From Rikenellaceae bacterium (GTDB lineage Bacteria > Bacteroidota > Bacteroidia > Bacteroidales > UBA932): a stretch of 41,520 bases of DNA. The notes under the pieces were generated by a model. The model was not told where the DNA came from and searched no databases. It was given only the letters and a program-made list of their open reading frames with translations. Positions 1 to 8,185 of the stretch are shown here, piece after piece. Made by a program: the position numbers and the translations under genes. Every line of letters begins with the position of its first letter. Within the stretch, counting starts at the first letter, position 1. Where the stretch lies: NCBI GenBank assembly GCA_900767375.1, contig CAAFYX010000043.1, positions 1 to 41,520 of the forward strand, given 5' to 3'.

Positions 1-48
1 GCTCTGCCGAGGATAACTTCCGCCCTCGCACGCCGCGCCTTCACAATC

Positions 49-2328
49 TTACACCCTTGTTGCACTGTTCACTTGAATCGGGGTATCGTTCTTCTCGATG
101 AGAATTCCGTTGAGATCGACTTCCACACCCTTGTTGGTCATTGAACCGATGTTGGTGTTGAGGTAGTTGGTGAGGTTGGAAAGGCCCGGAACAGGGATGT
201 AGTTGAGAATGTCACGGGTATCTCTCTTATAGAGGTCAACGCTGGCTGTGAGGCGGTCGTTGAAGAATCCGAAGTCCACACCGATGTTCTTGGTGGTAGT
301 GGTCTCCCACTTGAGGTCGGCGCTGTAACCAAGGGCTACGACAGGTGCGACTGCGTTGCCGGTGGCGTCAGTGAAATAATATGAACCAGGAGTGTTGATC
401 TGGAGGAACTGTGCGAATGTATCATAGTATCCGCCCACTTCCTGCTGACCTGTTTCACCCCAGCTGAGACGTACCTTCAAGGTGGAAACCGGCTTGACAT
501 ACTTGAGGAAGCTCTCGTTCTTCACATTCCATCCGGCTGCGACTGAAGGGAAGTAGCCCCACTTGTGGTTCTGGAAACGTGATGTACCGTCAGCACGCAT
601 TGTAGCGGTGAGAAGGTATCTGTCATCGAAGCTGTAGTTCAGACGGCCGAAGAAGGAGATGAGGTAGAGCTCACCCTTGCCCTCTGACTTGGCCATTTCG
701 AGGCCGTCGGAGATTCTGTTCCTCTGGTTGTGGCTGTTGCTCCAGAAATGCTGCCAGGAGTAACCGGCCATCAGGTCGAGGTTGTGCTTGCCGCCGAAGG
801 TCTTGTTGTAGTCGGCGTATGCCTCGAGAGTAGTGTTGCGGCGGAGATAGTCATAGGTCTCGAAAGAACCGCCGCCACTCTCGGTTGTGGAGTGGTATGA
901 TGCCTCAGAACCTACTGCAGTGGACTTTTCGCCATTTGACTTGGCCCAGTCGATACCGAGGTTGAGATTAAGTCTGAGGTCTTCCAGTCCGTGTACCTTG
1001 TAGTCGAACTGGGTGTTGCCGATGAAACGGTAGGCGTCTGCCACATCAGTCTTCGCTGCAAGGAGAGCGACAGGGTTGAGAGTGGCCATTGTGTTGATGT
1101 TGCCCTTCTGGTCATACCAGGTGGTATAGCCGTTAAGACCGTTTGCATCCATTACAGGCTTGGTAGGGTCATAGTGGTTTGCTGTGCCTATCGCGCCCTG
1201 GTCGGCGTAGTTGCTCTTTGAATAGGTGCCCTTGCCGTTCACGTTGATGGTGAGGTGCTTGTCAAGGAGAGTAGGCGCGAGGTTGAGGGAAACGGTTCCA
1301 CGCTTCATATCGGATCCCTTGAGGATACCGTCCTGGCTTGTGAAACCTCCGGACACACGGTAAGGGAGGACGGAAGCGACGTTGCCGCTTACACTGACAT
1401 TGCCGTCATAAGAGGTGGAAGTGTGGTAGATTTCCTTCTGCCAGTCGGTGTTTGCATTACCGAGAGCGGATTCGGCCACTGAATCAGGGCCGTAGAACTC
1501 TCTGATAAGGCTGCGGATACCGTCTGCATCGAGCACGTCGTTGTACTTTGAGATGGTGTTGACCGATGTAGTGAAGTCGACTGCTACGCTAGGAACTTTG
1601 CTGGCTACCTTCGAGCCCTTCTTTGTGGTGATGACGATGACACCGTTGGATGCACGTGAACCGTAGATGGCGGTTGCAGAAGCATCCTTGAGGACGGTGA
1701 AGCTCTCGATATCCTCAGGGTTGATGGAAGAGAGAGGGTCAGCCATTCCGCTGATACCGTCGTTTGCGACAGGAAGTCCGTCGATGACCACGAGAGGGTC
1801 GTTGGCGCTGATGGACGAGCCACCGCGGATGCGGATGGTAGCGCCGGCACCAGGCATACCGCTGCCGGAAGTTACGACTACACCTGCTGACTTGCCGCGA
1901 AGCAGGTCAGCCGGAGTAGTGATGACGCCCTTGTTGATTTCGTCAGCACGTACAGTGGATACGGAACCGGTGAGGTCAGTTTTCTTGACGGTACCGTAGC
2001 CGATGACCACGACCTCGTCAAGGAACTGGTTGTCCTCTGCGAGGGTGATGGTGGTCGGCACCTCTGAAGCCTTGAAAGAAACCGGTGCATATCCGATGCA
2101 GCTGATTTCTATGATCGCGTCTGCACTGGCTACTTTGAGGATATAATCACCGTCCAGGCCGGTGGTCGTTCCATTGGCCGTGCCCTGTTCCATTACAGTG
2201 GCGCCGACAACGGGACCCATGGCGTCGGTAACTACACCCTTCACCTGATATCCGCCTTGGGCGGACACAGAAGTGGTAATCAGGCTCAGGAGCATGATTA
2301 CCACGAGTTTGGTTACGATTCTTTTCAT
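49..2328 (-). CDS. SusC-like TonB-dependent outer-membrane receptor, C-terminally truncated
   Basis: This is an outer-membrane glycan importer that takes up bound oligosaccharide using TonB energy. A signal peptide (about residues 1-23) is followed by a carboxypeptidase-regulatory-like domain (about 28-105), the SusC plug with VVVIGYGT (about 107-114) and RIRGGSS, and then beta-barrel strands. It is 759 residues, against roughly 1000 for the family. The usual barrel text runs up to NKGVEVDLNG. It then changes into about 15 unrelated residues and a stop, so the last quarter of the barrel and the C-terminal strand are missing. The upstream permease gene ends 31 bp before this start, which suggests co-transcription. 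A SusD partner would lie beyond the left edge. The break could be a real rearrangement, a frameshift or an assembly end. Family assignment is firm; the exact substrate is inferred from neighbours (alpha-glucan). Confidence 0.9.
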   Translation of the reverse strand: MKRIVTKLVVIMLLSLITTSVSAQGGYQVKGVVTDAMGPVVGATVMEQGTANGTTTGLDGDYILKVASADAIIEISCIGYAPVSFKASEVPTTITLAEDNQFLDEVVVIGYGTVKKTDLTGSVSTVRADEINKGVITTPADLLRGKSAGVVVTSGSGMPGAGATIRIRGGSSISANDPLVVIDGLPVANDGISGMADPLSSINPEDIESFTVLKDASATAIYGSRASNGVIVITTKKGSKVASKVPSVAVDFTTSVNTISKYNDVLDADGIRSLIREFYGPDSVAESALGNANTDWQKEIYHTSTSYDGNVSVSGNVASVLPYRVSGGFTSQDGILKGSDMKRGTVSLNLAPTLLDKHLTINVNGKGTYSKSNYADQGAIGTANHYDPTKPVMDANGLNGYTTWYDQKGNINTMATLNPVALLAAKTDVADAYRFIGNTQFDYKVHGLEDLRLNLNLGIDWAKSNGEKSTAVGSEASYHSTTESGGGSFETYDYLRRNTTLEAYADYNKTFGGKHNLDLMAGYSWQHFWSNSHNQRNRISDGLEMAKSEGKGELYLISFFGRLNYSFDDRYLLTATMRADGTSRFQNHKWGYFPSVAAGWNVKNESFLKYVKPVSTLKVRLSWGETGQQEVGGYYDTFAQFLQINTPGSYYFTDATGNAVAPVVALGYSADLKWETTTTKNIGVDFGFFNDRLTASVDLYKRDTRDILNYIPVPGLSNLTNYLNTNIGSMTNKGVEVDLNGILIEKNDTPIQVNSATRV

Positions 2329-2359
2329 AAATGTTGGTTAGATAATTATGTTGATGTTT

Positions 2360-3673
2360 TTATTTCTCCTTGACTCCCAGCACCGCGAGGGCTCCGAAGA
2401 CCAGAAGGACTCCGGCTACCACCATCATGCTCACCTGAGCGCCGCCCACCAGCCTGAGGACCGCTCCGCCCAGGGCTGCGGCCACTATCTGAGGAAGGCA
2501 GATGGTACAGTTGAACAGACCGAGGTACTCGCCCATGTGCTCACCGGTGAGGGAATTGGTGAGAATGGTGAAAGGAAGCGCCAGCATCGCCGCCCAGGCC
2601 GCTCCGACCAGGAGGAAGGAAGCGCAGAGGAGATACTGGTTGTGAATGAAGAATATCGATGCGAAGCCGATGGCTCCGACTATTAGGCTGACAATGTAGG
2701 CGGCCCTGTGGGACTTGAACTTAGGGATGAACAGCGCCCAGAGCATGGAGCCTACCGCCTGGACGGCGAAGACGACGCCCACCCAGTTGCCTGCGGCCTG
2801 ATAGCCGGCGGAGGCGGCATCGGTGGTGCCCCAGCAGGTTTCGGCGATGGCGCCGTTAGTGTAGGTCCACATATAAAGGAAGGCGGACCAGCAGAAGAAC
2901 TGTACGAGGCCGACTGTCCAGAAGGTCTTCGGAGCGTTCTTAAGGAGCTTGAAAAGGCTGGTTTTCTCCTCCTGCTTCTGGAGGTCGATTCCGTGGAACT
3001 CGGCGTACTCCTGAGGGTTCATCTCCTTGACTTTCAGGAAGGTGTAGAGGACGCAGAGGATGAGGATGAGGGCTCCGATGTAGAAGCTCCAGATCACAGA
3101 ATCCGGAACCATCCCCTCGGGAGCAGTGTTGGCTATACCTATCCAAGTGAAGAAGATAGGGAAAAGATATCCTGCAAACGAGCCTGCATTGCAGAGGAAC
3201 GACTGGATGGAATAGGCCTTGCCCTTCTGTTCCTCGTTCACCATATCACCGACCATCATCTTGAACGGCTGCATGGCCACGTTGATGGAGGTGTCAAGGA
3301 AGATGAGGGAGAACAGGCCGAACCACATCGCTCCGTTGAGACCGAGGAAGAGGCGGGTCGAGAAGTTCAGGCTTCCTGCATTGGGAAGGAATGCCATCAC
3401 CAGCACAGCCACGATGGCTCCCACGAGAAGGTAAGGCTTGCGGCGGCCCATACGGCACCAGGTCCTGTCGGACCATTTTCCGATAAGGGGCTGGACGAGC
3501 ATTCCCATCAGAGGAGGGAGGATCCAGAAGAAACTGAGCTGGTGCGGGTCAGCGCCCAGTGTGGCGAAGATTCTGCTGATATTGGCGCTCTGGAGCGCAT
3601 ACGCTATCTGGACTCCGAAAAAACCGAAGCTCAGATTGAAAAGCTGCGTGAAAGATAAATCGCGTTTGGCCAT
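2360..3673 (-). CDS. MFS sugar transporter, SLC45/glycoside-cation symporter type
   Basis: This is an inner-membrane permease of 437 residues with about 12 hydrophobic segments. The early loop carries the motif GKWSDRTWCRMGRRKPY, typical of SLC45-like sucrose/maltose proton symporters. Such permeases are commonly paired with SusC-type receptors in Bacteroidetes: the receptor brings oligosaccharides across the outer membrane and the permease carries them into the cytoplasm. It lies immediately upstream of the SusC gene in the same direction and diverges from a LytS/LytTR pair. With malQ nearby, maltose or maltodextrin is the likeliest substrate, but the sequence alone does not prove it. The start is preceded by a perfect -7 element at 3696-3703. 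Confidence 0.9.
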   Translation of the reverse strand: MAKRDLSFTQLFNLSFGFFGVQIAYALQSANISRIFATLGADPHQLSFFWILPPLMGMLVQPLIGKWSDRTWCRMGRRKPYLLVGAIVAVLVMAFLPNAGSLNFSTRLFLGLNGAMWFGLFSLIFLDTSINVAMQPFKMMVGDMVNEEQKGKAYSIQSFLCNAGSFAGYLFPIFFTWIGIANTAPEGMVPDSVIWSFYIGALILILCVLYTFLKVKEMNPQEYAEFHGIDLQKQEEKTSLFKLLKNAPKTFWTVGLVQFFCWSAFLYMWTYTNGAIAETCWGTTDAASAGYQAAGNWVGVVFAVQAVGSMLWALFIPKFKSHRAAYIVSLIVGAIGFASIFFIHNQYLLCASFLLVGAAWAAMLALPFTILTNSLTGEHMGEYLGLFNCTICLPQIVAAALGGAVLRLVGGAQVSMMVVAGVLLVFGALAVLGVKEK

Positions 3674-3695
3674 TTAAACCGTTTTAGTGTTTCGG

Positions 3696-3703
3696 CAAAT
3701 ATA
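3696..3703 (-). promoter_or_regulatory. Bacteroidetes -7 promoter element for the permease-SusC operon
   Basis: Reads TATATTTG on the minus strand, a full match to TAnnTTTG, 22 bp upstream of the permease start. No clear -33 TTG is visible at the right spacing, so activation by a regulator is possible. Confidence 0.6.
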
Positions 3704-3766
3704 TGAATATTTTTCATCACGCATACATATATATAAGACGGACTGCGGGTTTTTATGGTTGAACTG

Positions 3767-3797
3767 TTGGTATTTCAGGATGAATTGTGCAATTTTG
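3767..3797 (+). promoter_or_regulatory. Promoter of the LytS/LytTR pair (-33 TTG, -7 CAATTTTG)
   Basis: TTG at 3767-3769 and CAATTTTG at 3790-3797, separated by 20 nt, match the Bacteroidetes sigma-ABfr pattern at 7 of 8 positions in the -7 box. The box decides the start of the next gene: the earlier in-frame ATG at 3755 lies upstream of the promoter. Confidence 0.65.
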
Positions 3798-3811
3798 CGG
3801 GGGGAACGGCT

Positions 3812-4939
3812 ATGAAATTATCGAAAGACGCTATAATCATCCATCTGTTCGCCATCCTGCACGCAGGAGTGGCGCTTGCCTGCCGTGCGGGCGGAGTGAC
3901 CGATGACATAGCGCTTACCCTTCTGACCATGCTGCTGGTGGTGATCATCTGCCTGCGCCGCGGCCTGAGCGAAAAGTTCATGGCCGCGAGCATCGTGGTG
4001 GTGAACATCCTGGGCTTCTTCATCGCCAAGGGCATCTCCGCCGGAGTCGGCCTGCTCTCCACCTCCCCTCTGGTGATAAACCCTATCTCGACCTTCATCA
4101 CCACCGAAATCATCGGCTGGGGCATCTGGTTCTGCGGCGGGATGAACAAGGAATTCAAGAAAACGGGCAAGGACAGCCTGCGCTGGCTGCTCGTCGCCTT
4201 CCTGCTGATCATCAGTGTCCGGCTCGCCATCCTTCTGAAAACGGACGGAATCAACAGCGAGAACATCGTGATGAGCATCATCTTCGACTACATCTTCAGC
4301 TGCGGAGTGCTCATCTTCCTCGCCGAATATGCTATCCGTATCAATGAAAAGGCCGCGGAGGAGCAGGAGAAGGCGCGCCTGGCCCAGTACCGCTACATGA
4401 AGCTCAGCCAGCAGGTGAACCCCCACTTCCTTTTCAACAGCCTCAACATCCTGGACTGCATGGTGTGCGAGAAGCAGACTGAACCGGCTTCCGAGTACAT
4501 CCACAAGCTGGCGAACATCTACCGCTACCTGCTGAAGAACGAGGAGGAGAGACTGGTCACCCTGCGCGATGAAATGGCTTTCGTGGGTCAGTACGTGGAC
4601 CTGCTGAAAGTCAGGTTCCAGGAGGGACTCGAGGTCACGGTGGACATCCCGGAAGGCCTGATGACCAGGAAAGTGGTCCCGTGCTCCATCCAGCTTCTCA
4701 TCGAGAACGCCACCAAGCACAACGCCATCAGCCCCGACAAGCCGCTCAGGATCAGTCTGAGCTGCCCGGACTGGGAGCATGTGACGGTCACCAACAGCCT
4801 CAGACCGAAGGTCACCGCCGCCCAATCCACCGGCCTCGGGCTGAACTACCTGCATGAACAATACAACGACCTCGCCGGCAAGGAGGTCATTATCAATAGA
4901 ACCAAAGACGAATACTGCGTCAAAATACCGCTGCTATGA
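3812..4939 (+). CDS. LytS-type sensor histidine kinase
   Basis: This is a membrane histidine kinase of the His_kinase (PF06580) type that phosphorylates a LytTR regulator. It has several N-terminal hydrophobic segments (about residues 5-175). A short coiled linker precedes the H-box QQVNPHFLFNSLN, with the phospho-accepting His near residue 205. The N-box IENATKHN and a compact ATP-binding domain ending in GLGLNYL follow. There is no large extracytoplasmic sensor domain, so the signal is probably read within the membrane. I chose ATG 3812 over 3755 because a promoter lies at 3767-3797. The stop overlaps the regulator start by 4 bp (ATGA), which implies translational coupling. Position suggests it controls the divergent permease-SusC operon. 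Confidence 0.92.
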   Translation: MKLSKDAIIIHLFAILHAGVALACRAGGVTDDIALTLLTMLLVVIICLRRGLSEKFMAASIVVVNILGFFIAKGISAGVGLLSTSPLVINPISTFITTEIIGWGIWFCGGMNKEFKKTGKDSLRWLLVAFLLIISVRLAILLKTDGINSENIVMSIIFDYIFSCGVLIFLAEYAIRINEKAAEEQEKARLAQYRYMKLSQQVNPHFLFNSLNILDCMVCEKQTEPASEYIHKLANIYRYLLKNEEERLVTLRDEMAFVGQYVDLLKVRFQEGLEVTVDIPEGLMTRKVVPCSIQLLIENATKHNAISPDKPLRISLSCPDWEHVTVTNSLRPKVTAAQSTGLGLNYLHEQYNDLAGKEVIINRTKDEYCVKIPLL

Positions 4940-5688
4940 TCAATGCTCTAATCGTTGAAGATGAAAAAATGGCAAGGGAGAGCCTCGCCCGGACAGTCAG
5001 CGCCAATTTCCCGGACATTACCGTGGTCGGAATGACAGCCTCGGTGCAGGAGACCCTGACCTGGCTGCGCAACCCGTCGAACAAGGCGGACATCATTTTC
5101 ATGGACGTGGAGCTCTCCGACGGGGACTGCTTCGAAATCTTCCGCCAGGAGAAGATCGATGCCAAGGTCATCCTGACCACGGCGTACGACAGCTATGCGG
5201 TCAAGGCCTTCGAGGCCGGAAGCATAGACTATCTGCTGAAGCCAATATCACTGGAAGACCTCGACAGGGCCATTTCCCGCTGCCGCGAAAGGAGCGCGGG
5301 GATCGATATGGAAGCGCTCCTGAAGGCGATTTCTCCAGCCCAGGCCCCTCAGCGCAAGGAGAGGATCATAGTCCATGTCGGGGACAATATCATCCCTGTC
5401 AAGGTCGGGGACATAGCATTCTTCCATTCTGAAAACAAATCCAACTATCTGACCGTGAAGGACGGGACCAGCTACATAATGGACCTGACCCTCGACTCCA
5501 TCGAGGAAGAGCTCGACCCCGCCTCCTTCTTCCGCATCTCCAGAAGCTGCATCATCGCGATCTCTTCCATCAAGGCCGTGTCCAGGCAGCTCGGCGGCAG
5601 GCTGAAGATAACGGCAGAGCCCCGGCCGTCATGCGATATGACTGTGGCCAGGGCCCGTGTCGATGATTTTCTGAAGTGGCTGGGATAG
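4936..5688 (+). CDS. LytTR-family response regulator
   Basis: This is a 250-residue cytoplasmic transcription regulator. The receiver domain (about 1-120) has the acidic pair ED near residues 8-9, the phospho-accepting Asp57 in IIFMDVELSDG, and the conserved Lys in LLKPIS. The C-terminal LytTR DNA-binding domain (about 145-250) contains the FFRISRSCIIAI stretch typical of this fold. It is coupled to the upstream LytS-type kinase. It converges with malQ, with stop codons only a base apart (5688 and 5690), so there is no room for a terminator between them. The likely targets are the divergent permease-SusC operon and perhaps malQ; this is inference from location. Confidence 0.92.
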   Translation: MINALIVEDEKMARESLARTVSANFPDITVVGMTASVQETLTWLRNPSNKADIIFMDVELSDGDCFEIFRQEKIDAKVILTTAYDSYAVKAFEAGSIDYLLKPISLEDLDRAISRCRERSAGIDMEALLKAISPAQAPQRKERIIVHVGDNIIPVKVGDIAFFHSENKSNYLTVKDGTSYIMDLTLDSIEEELDPASFFRISRSCIIAISSIKAVSRQLGGRLKITAEPRPSCDMTVARARVDDFLKWLG

Positions 5689-5689
5689 C

Positions 5690-7741
5690 CTAGCGGCCGG
5701 AATTCTGAACCATAGCGCGCACCTTGTCGTTGAAGGACTTCCTGCTGAGAAGGTCCTCAAGGGTTACGTGCATCCTGTATCTCCAGTACCAAGGGCAGAC
5801 TGCAGGGAAATTGATCCTTTCACCCTTTGCATCCTGGAAGCGGAGCTCTCCGTCCATTCCCATCCAGTCCTGGAGAGGGAGGATGGTGAGCATTGCCGGT
5901 GAGGCGAGATGCTGGGCGACGATCTGCTCGCAGAGGTCCGGCTCAAGATAGACCGGGGCCTCACCCCAGCGGCCGAGGACTTCATTGTAGTATCTCTGGA
6001 TGAGGCCGCGGTCCTCCTCCTCCCACCAGCCGCGAAGCGGGCTCATGTCGTGGGTGGATGTGGTGCAGACGCTCTTGTATGGGTATTGGGACGGGATGGC
6101 GAAGGTCTGGTTCGGATCCTTCGGCATGCGCTGGATCTCGAGGGAGAGGATGCGCTGGGCGTCCATCACTTCAGGGACGCAGGCCGGAATCATTCCGAGA
6201 TCCTCGCCGCAGGCGAGCATGCCGGTGCAGCCGAGAAGCTCGGGGAGCTTGCGCATTGCCTGCCATTTCCAGAAGCCGTTGTGACGGCGGTAGAAGAAGT
6301 CATCGTGGATCTGGTCGAACTCCCATTTGCTTCCTGTGCTGAGTTCTGCATATTCAGGGAGTTTGTTCCCGGAGATGTGCGGGTGCCAGTGGCCCTTTGC
6401 GTGAGGGTCCTCGAGGAAGAGTCCGAGCGGAAGCCCCTTGGTCCTGATCTCTTCCGTGGTGTACGGCATAGCAGGGCTGAAATGGCCTTTCAGGCCGCTC
6501 TTTTCAGGAACCGGAATCTCCCAGATTCTGAAGAATCCGAGGATATGGTCGATGCGGAAGGCATCGAAGTATTCGGACATCTTTGAAAGGCGTCCTTTCC
6601 ACCAGGCATAATTGTCCTTGGACATTTCCTCCCAGTTGTAAGTCGGGAAGCCCCAGTTCTGGCCGTCTTCGGCGAAGGCATCAGGCGGTGCGCCGCACTG
6701 GGAGTCCATATTGAAGAGGCGCGGGTTGCACCAGGCGTCCACGCTGGTGCGGCTGACTCCGATAGGGAGGTCGCCCTTGAAAGCGACTCCGCGGGAGTGG
6801 GCGTAGGCCACCATTTCCTTCATCTGCTTGTCGAGGTGGTACTGCACGAAGCAGTGGAACTCCACTTCGTCGGCGTGGGATTCGCGGTATTCCTTGGCCT
6901 TCTTTGCCGAGTACTTGGCATACTCGCCCCAGTCGGAGAAGACAGGGGTGCCGTTCTCGTCGCGCAGGGCGCAGTAGACGGAGTATGGGAGGAGCCAGTT
7001 TTCATTGGCCTTTATAAAAGCTTTGTAGCTGGCGCTGTCGAGGGTCTTGCGGCCTTCCGGGGACTTGAACGCCTCCTTGAGAAGCTTGGTCTTGGCATCA
7101 TTGACCTTCACGTAGTCGATCTGCGGGAGGGCGTTGAGCTCGCTGCGGAGCTTCTTGAAAGCGGCGGTGACCTTCACCCCGGCGGCAGGGAGGTTGATGA
7201 ACTGCGGGTGGAGGGCGAAGGTGGAGTTCGCATTGTACGGGTAGGAGTCCATCCAGTCGTGGGTCATCGTGGTGTCGTTGATCGGGAGGAGCTGGATGAT
7301 GCTCTGGCCGGTGCCGGCCGCCCAGTCGACCATCTGGCGCAGGTCGTAGAACTCGCCTACGCCGAAATCGTCGTTCGAGCGGAGGGAGAATACAGGGATG
7401 GCGGTGCCGGCTCCGCGCCAGCCGGCCTGGTCGAACTTGGCGACGGAGTGCTCGCGAAGGAAGCCGTTCGTGCCGGCCGGAATGTCGATCCAGCTGTCGC
7501 GGAAGGCGGTTTCGCCCTTGGCGGCCTTGCGGCAGTGGTGGCGCCATTCCTGGCGGATGACGATGCCGTCCTTGATGACTTCGTACGAGTAGTCAAGGAG
7601 CTGGGCGGCGGTGAACCTGTCGATCTCGACGGTCCAGAGTCCGCCTTCGTTCCATGTCATCGGATACTTGGTGTTCTTCTGTACGAGAAAGAGGCTCTCG
7701 CCCCATTCGGTGATATATTCAATGGAAAAAGTGGCTTTCAT
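5690..7741 (-). CDS. malQ: 4-alpha-glucanotransferase (GH77 amylomaltase)
   Basis: This cytoplasmic enzyme transfers alpha-1,4-glucan segments between maltodextrins, releasing glucose and longer chains for phosphorolysis. Family residues are visible: PDAFAEDGQNWGFPTYNW (about 353-370), nucleophile Asp398 in FRIDH, acid/base Glu513 in CGEDLG and Asp565 in STHDM. At 683 residues it is shorter than Bacteroides MalQ proteins with two N-terminal CBM20 domains (about 890). Only one degenerate starch-binding-like module of about 90 residues precedes the catalytic domain here. A -7 element (TATCTTTG) sits at 7771-7778. Together with the sugar permease and SusC gene it supports an alpha-glucan utilisation locus. 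Confidence 0.95.
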   Translation of the reverse strand: MKATFSIEYITEWGESLFLVQKNTKYPMTWNEGGLWTVEIDRFTAAQLLDYSYEVIKDGIVIRQEWRHHCRKAAKGETAFRDSWIDIPAGTNGFLREHSVAKFDQAGWRGAGTAIPVFSLRSNDDFGVGEFYDLRQMVDWAAGTGQSIIQLLPINDTTMTHDWMDSYPYNANSTFALHPQFINLPAAGVKVTAAFKKLRSELNALPQIDYVKVNDAKTKLLKEAFKSPEGRKTLDSASYKAFIKANENWLLPYSVYCALRDENGTPVFSDWGEYAKYSAKKAKEYRESHADEVEFHCFVQYHLDKQMKEMVAYAHSRGVAFKGDLPIGVSRTSVDAWCNPRLFNMDSQCGAPPDAFAEDGQNWGFPTYNWEEMSKDNYAWWKGRLSKMSEYFDAFRIDHILGFFRIWEIPVPEKSGLKGHFSPAMPYTTEEIRTKGLPLGLFLEDPHAKGHWHPHISGNKLPEYAELSTGSKWEFDQIHDDFFYRRHNGFWKWQAMRKLPELLGCTGMLACGEDLGMIPACVPEVMDAQRILSLEIQRMPKDPNQTFAIPSQYPYKSVCTTSTHDMSPLRGWWEEEDRGLIQRYYNEVLGRWGEAPVYLEPDLCEQIVAQHLASPAMLTILPLQDWMGMDGELRFQDAKGERINFPAVCPWYWRYRMHVTLEDLLSRKSFNDKVRAMVQNSGR

Positions 7742-7770
7742 AACAGTGTGTTTCTATGGTTTGTTCCTCG

Positions 7771-7778
7771 CAAAGATA
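7771..7778 (-). promoter_or_regulatory. -7 promoter element of malQ
   Basis: Minus strand TATCTTTG, a full TAnnTTTG match, 29 bp before the malQ start. No convincing -33 element. Confidence 0.55.
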
Positions 7779-7807
7779 TAAACTATTAATGGAAAAGTCC
7801 GAAAAAC

Positions 7808-7837
7808 TTGGAAAACTACTTTTTCTTCGTATATTTG
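7808..7837 (+). promoter_or_regulatory. Promoter of tRNA-Ser (-33 TTG, -7 TATATTTG)
   Basis: TTG at 7808-7810 and TATATTTG at 7830-7837 with 19 nt between. The tRNA 5' end follows 33 nt downstream, consistent with a short leader removed by RNase P. Confidence 0.65.
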
Positions 7838-7870
7838 CAATCCCATTTGGTACGACCGAAGAGTGGAATT

Positions 7871-7959
7871 GGAGAGGTGGGTGAGTGGCTGAAACCACCG
7901 GTTTGCTAAACCGACGTACGGGTAACCCTGTACCACGAGTTCGAATCTCGTCCTCTCCG
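7871..7959 (+). tRNA. tRNA-Ser, anticodon GCT (reads AGC/AGT)
   Basis: The 7-bp acceptor stem GGAGAGG/CCTCTCC pairs perfectly, with discriminator G at 7959. The anticodon loop TTGCTAA holds GCT. A long class II variable arm (GTAC...GTAC, with GGG/CCC) is present, as expected for serine. The T-arm reads ACGAG-TTCGAAT-CTCGT. The 3' CCA is not encoded. The gene is followed by a terminator-like hairpin within an unusual palindrome. Confidence 0.97.
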
Positions 7960-7984
7960 CGCAATGCAATCAACAGCGATAGGT

Positions 7985-8013
7985 GCTCCGCGAAAGCGGA
8001 GCATTTTTGTTTT
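7985..8013 (+). terminator. Terminator after tRNA-Ser
   Basis: Stem GCTCCGC/GCGGAGC with GAAA loop followed by ATTTTTGTTTT. Lies 25 bp beyond the tRNA 3' end. Confidence 0.6.
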
Positions 8014-8059
8014 CGTGCTCAGACGGACGGGAGAGCTTGCTCTCACGAACGGATGAGTG

Positions 8060-8084
8060 CGGAAACAAAAAGAGCCGGAGGCTC
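8060..8084 (-). terminator. Terminator for the leftward BlaI-M56-TPR operon
   Basis: On the minus strand GAGCC-TCC-GGCTC is followed by TTTTTGTTT. It sits about 100 bp past the TPR gene stop. Confidence 0.55.
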
Positions 8085-8139
8085 ACCTATCGCCGTTGAT
8101 TGCTCCCGGACACTAGAGATAGCGCTCCCGCAGGGAGCG

Positions 8140-8169
8140 GAATCTCGTCTGACAATTCCGTCCTCTCCG
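8140..8169 (+). repeat. Split duplicate of the tRNA-Ser 3' end (att-like)
   Basis: GAATCTCGTC at 8140-8149 matches tRNA bases 7943-7952, and CGTCCTCTCCG at 8159-8169 matches 7949-7959. Both matches are exact, in order and on the same strand, and are separated by 9 extra bases. A CGCTCCC/GGGAGCG hairpin (8123-8139) precedes them. A repeat of a tRNA 3' end this close downstream is the pattern left by tRNA-targeting integrases, though none is encoded here. Confidence 0.55.
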
Positions 8170-8185
8170 AAAAACATCGGAAAAA

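Larger units (their letters stand above)
7966..8103. repeat. 138-bp near-palindrome, closed four-way-junction fold
   Basis: The outer arms 7966-7984 and 8085-8103 are reverse complements at 18 of 19 positions. Directly inside are two lateral hairpins, 7985-8002 (7-bp stem, GAAA tetraloop) and 8072-8084 (GAGCC/GGCTC with loop GGA). The inner arms 8004-8035 and 8040-8071 pair at 24 of 32 positions, plus three G-U pairs, closing on loop CTTG. Nearly every base between the arms is used, giving a four-way junction. Each lateral hairpin is followed by a T-run on its own strand, so the element can act as back-to-back terminators for the tRNA and the leftward TPR operon. It could be a miniature palindromic mobile element or a structured RNA. 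Confidence 0.8.

Noticed and set aside
3818..4861. 347-residue minus-strand frame opposite the LytS kinase
   Set aside because: Shadow of a gene with H-box and N-box motifs; its sequence is a His/Asp/Glu-rich artefact.
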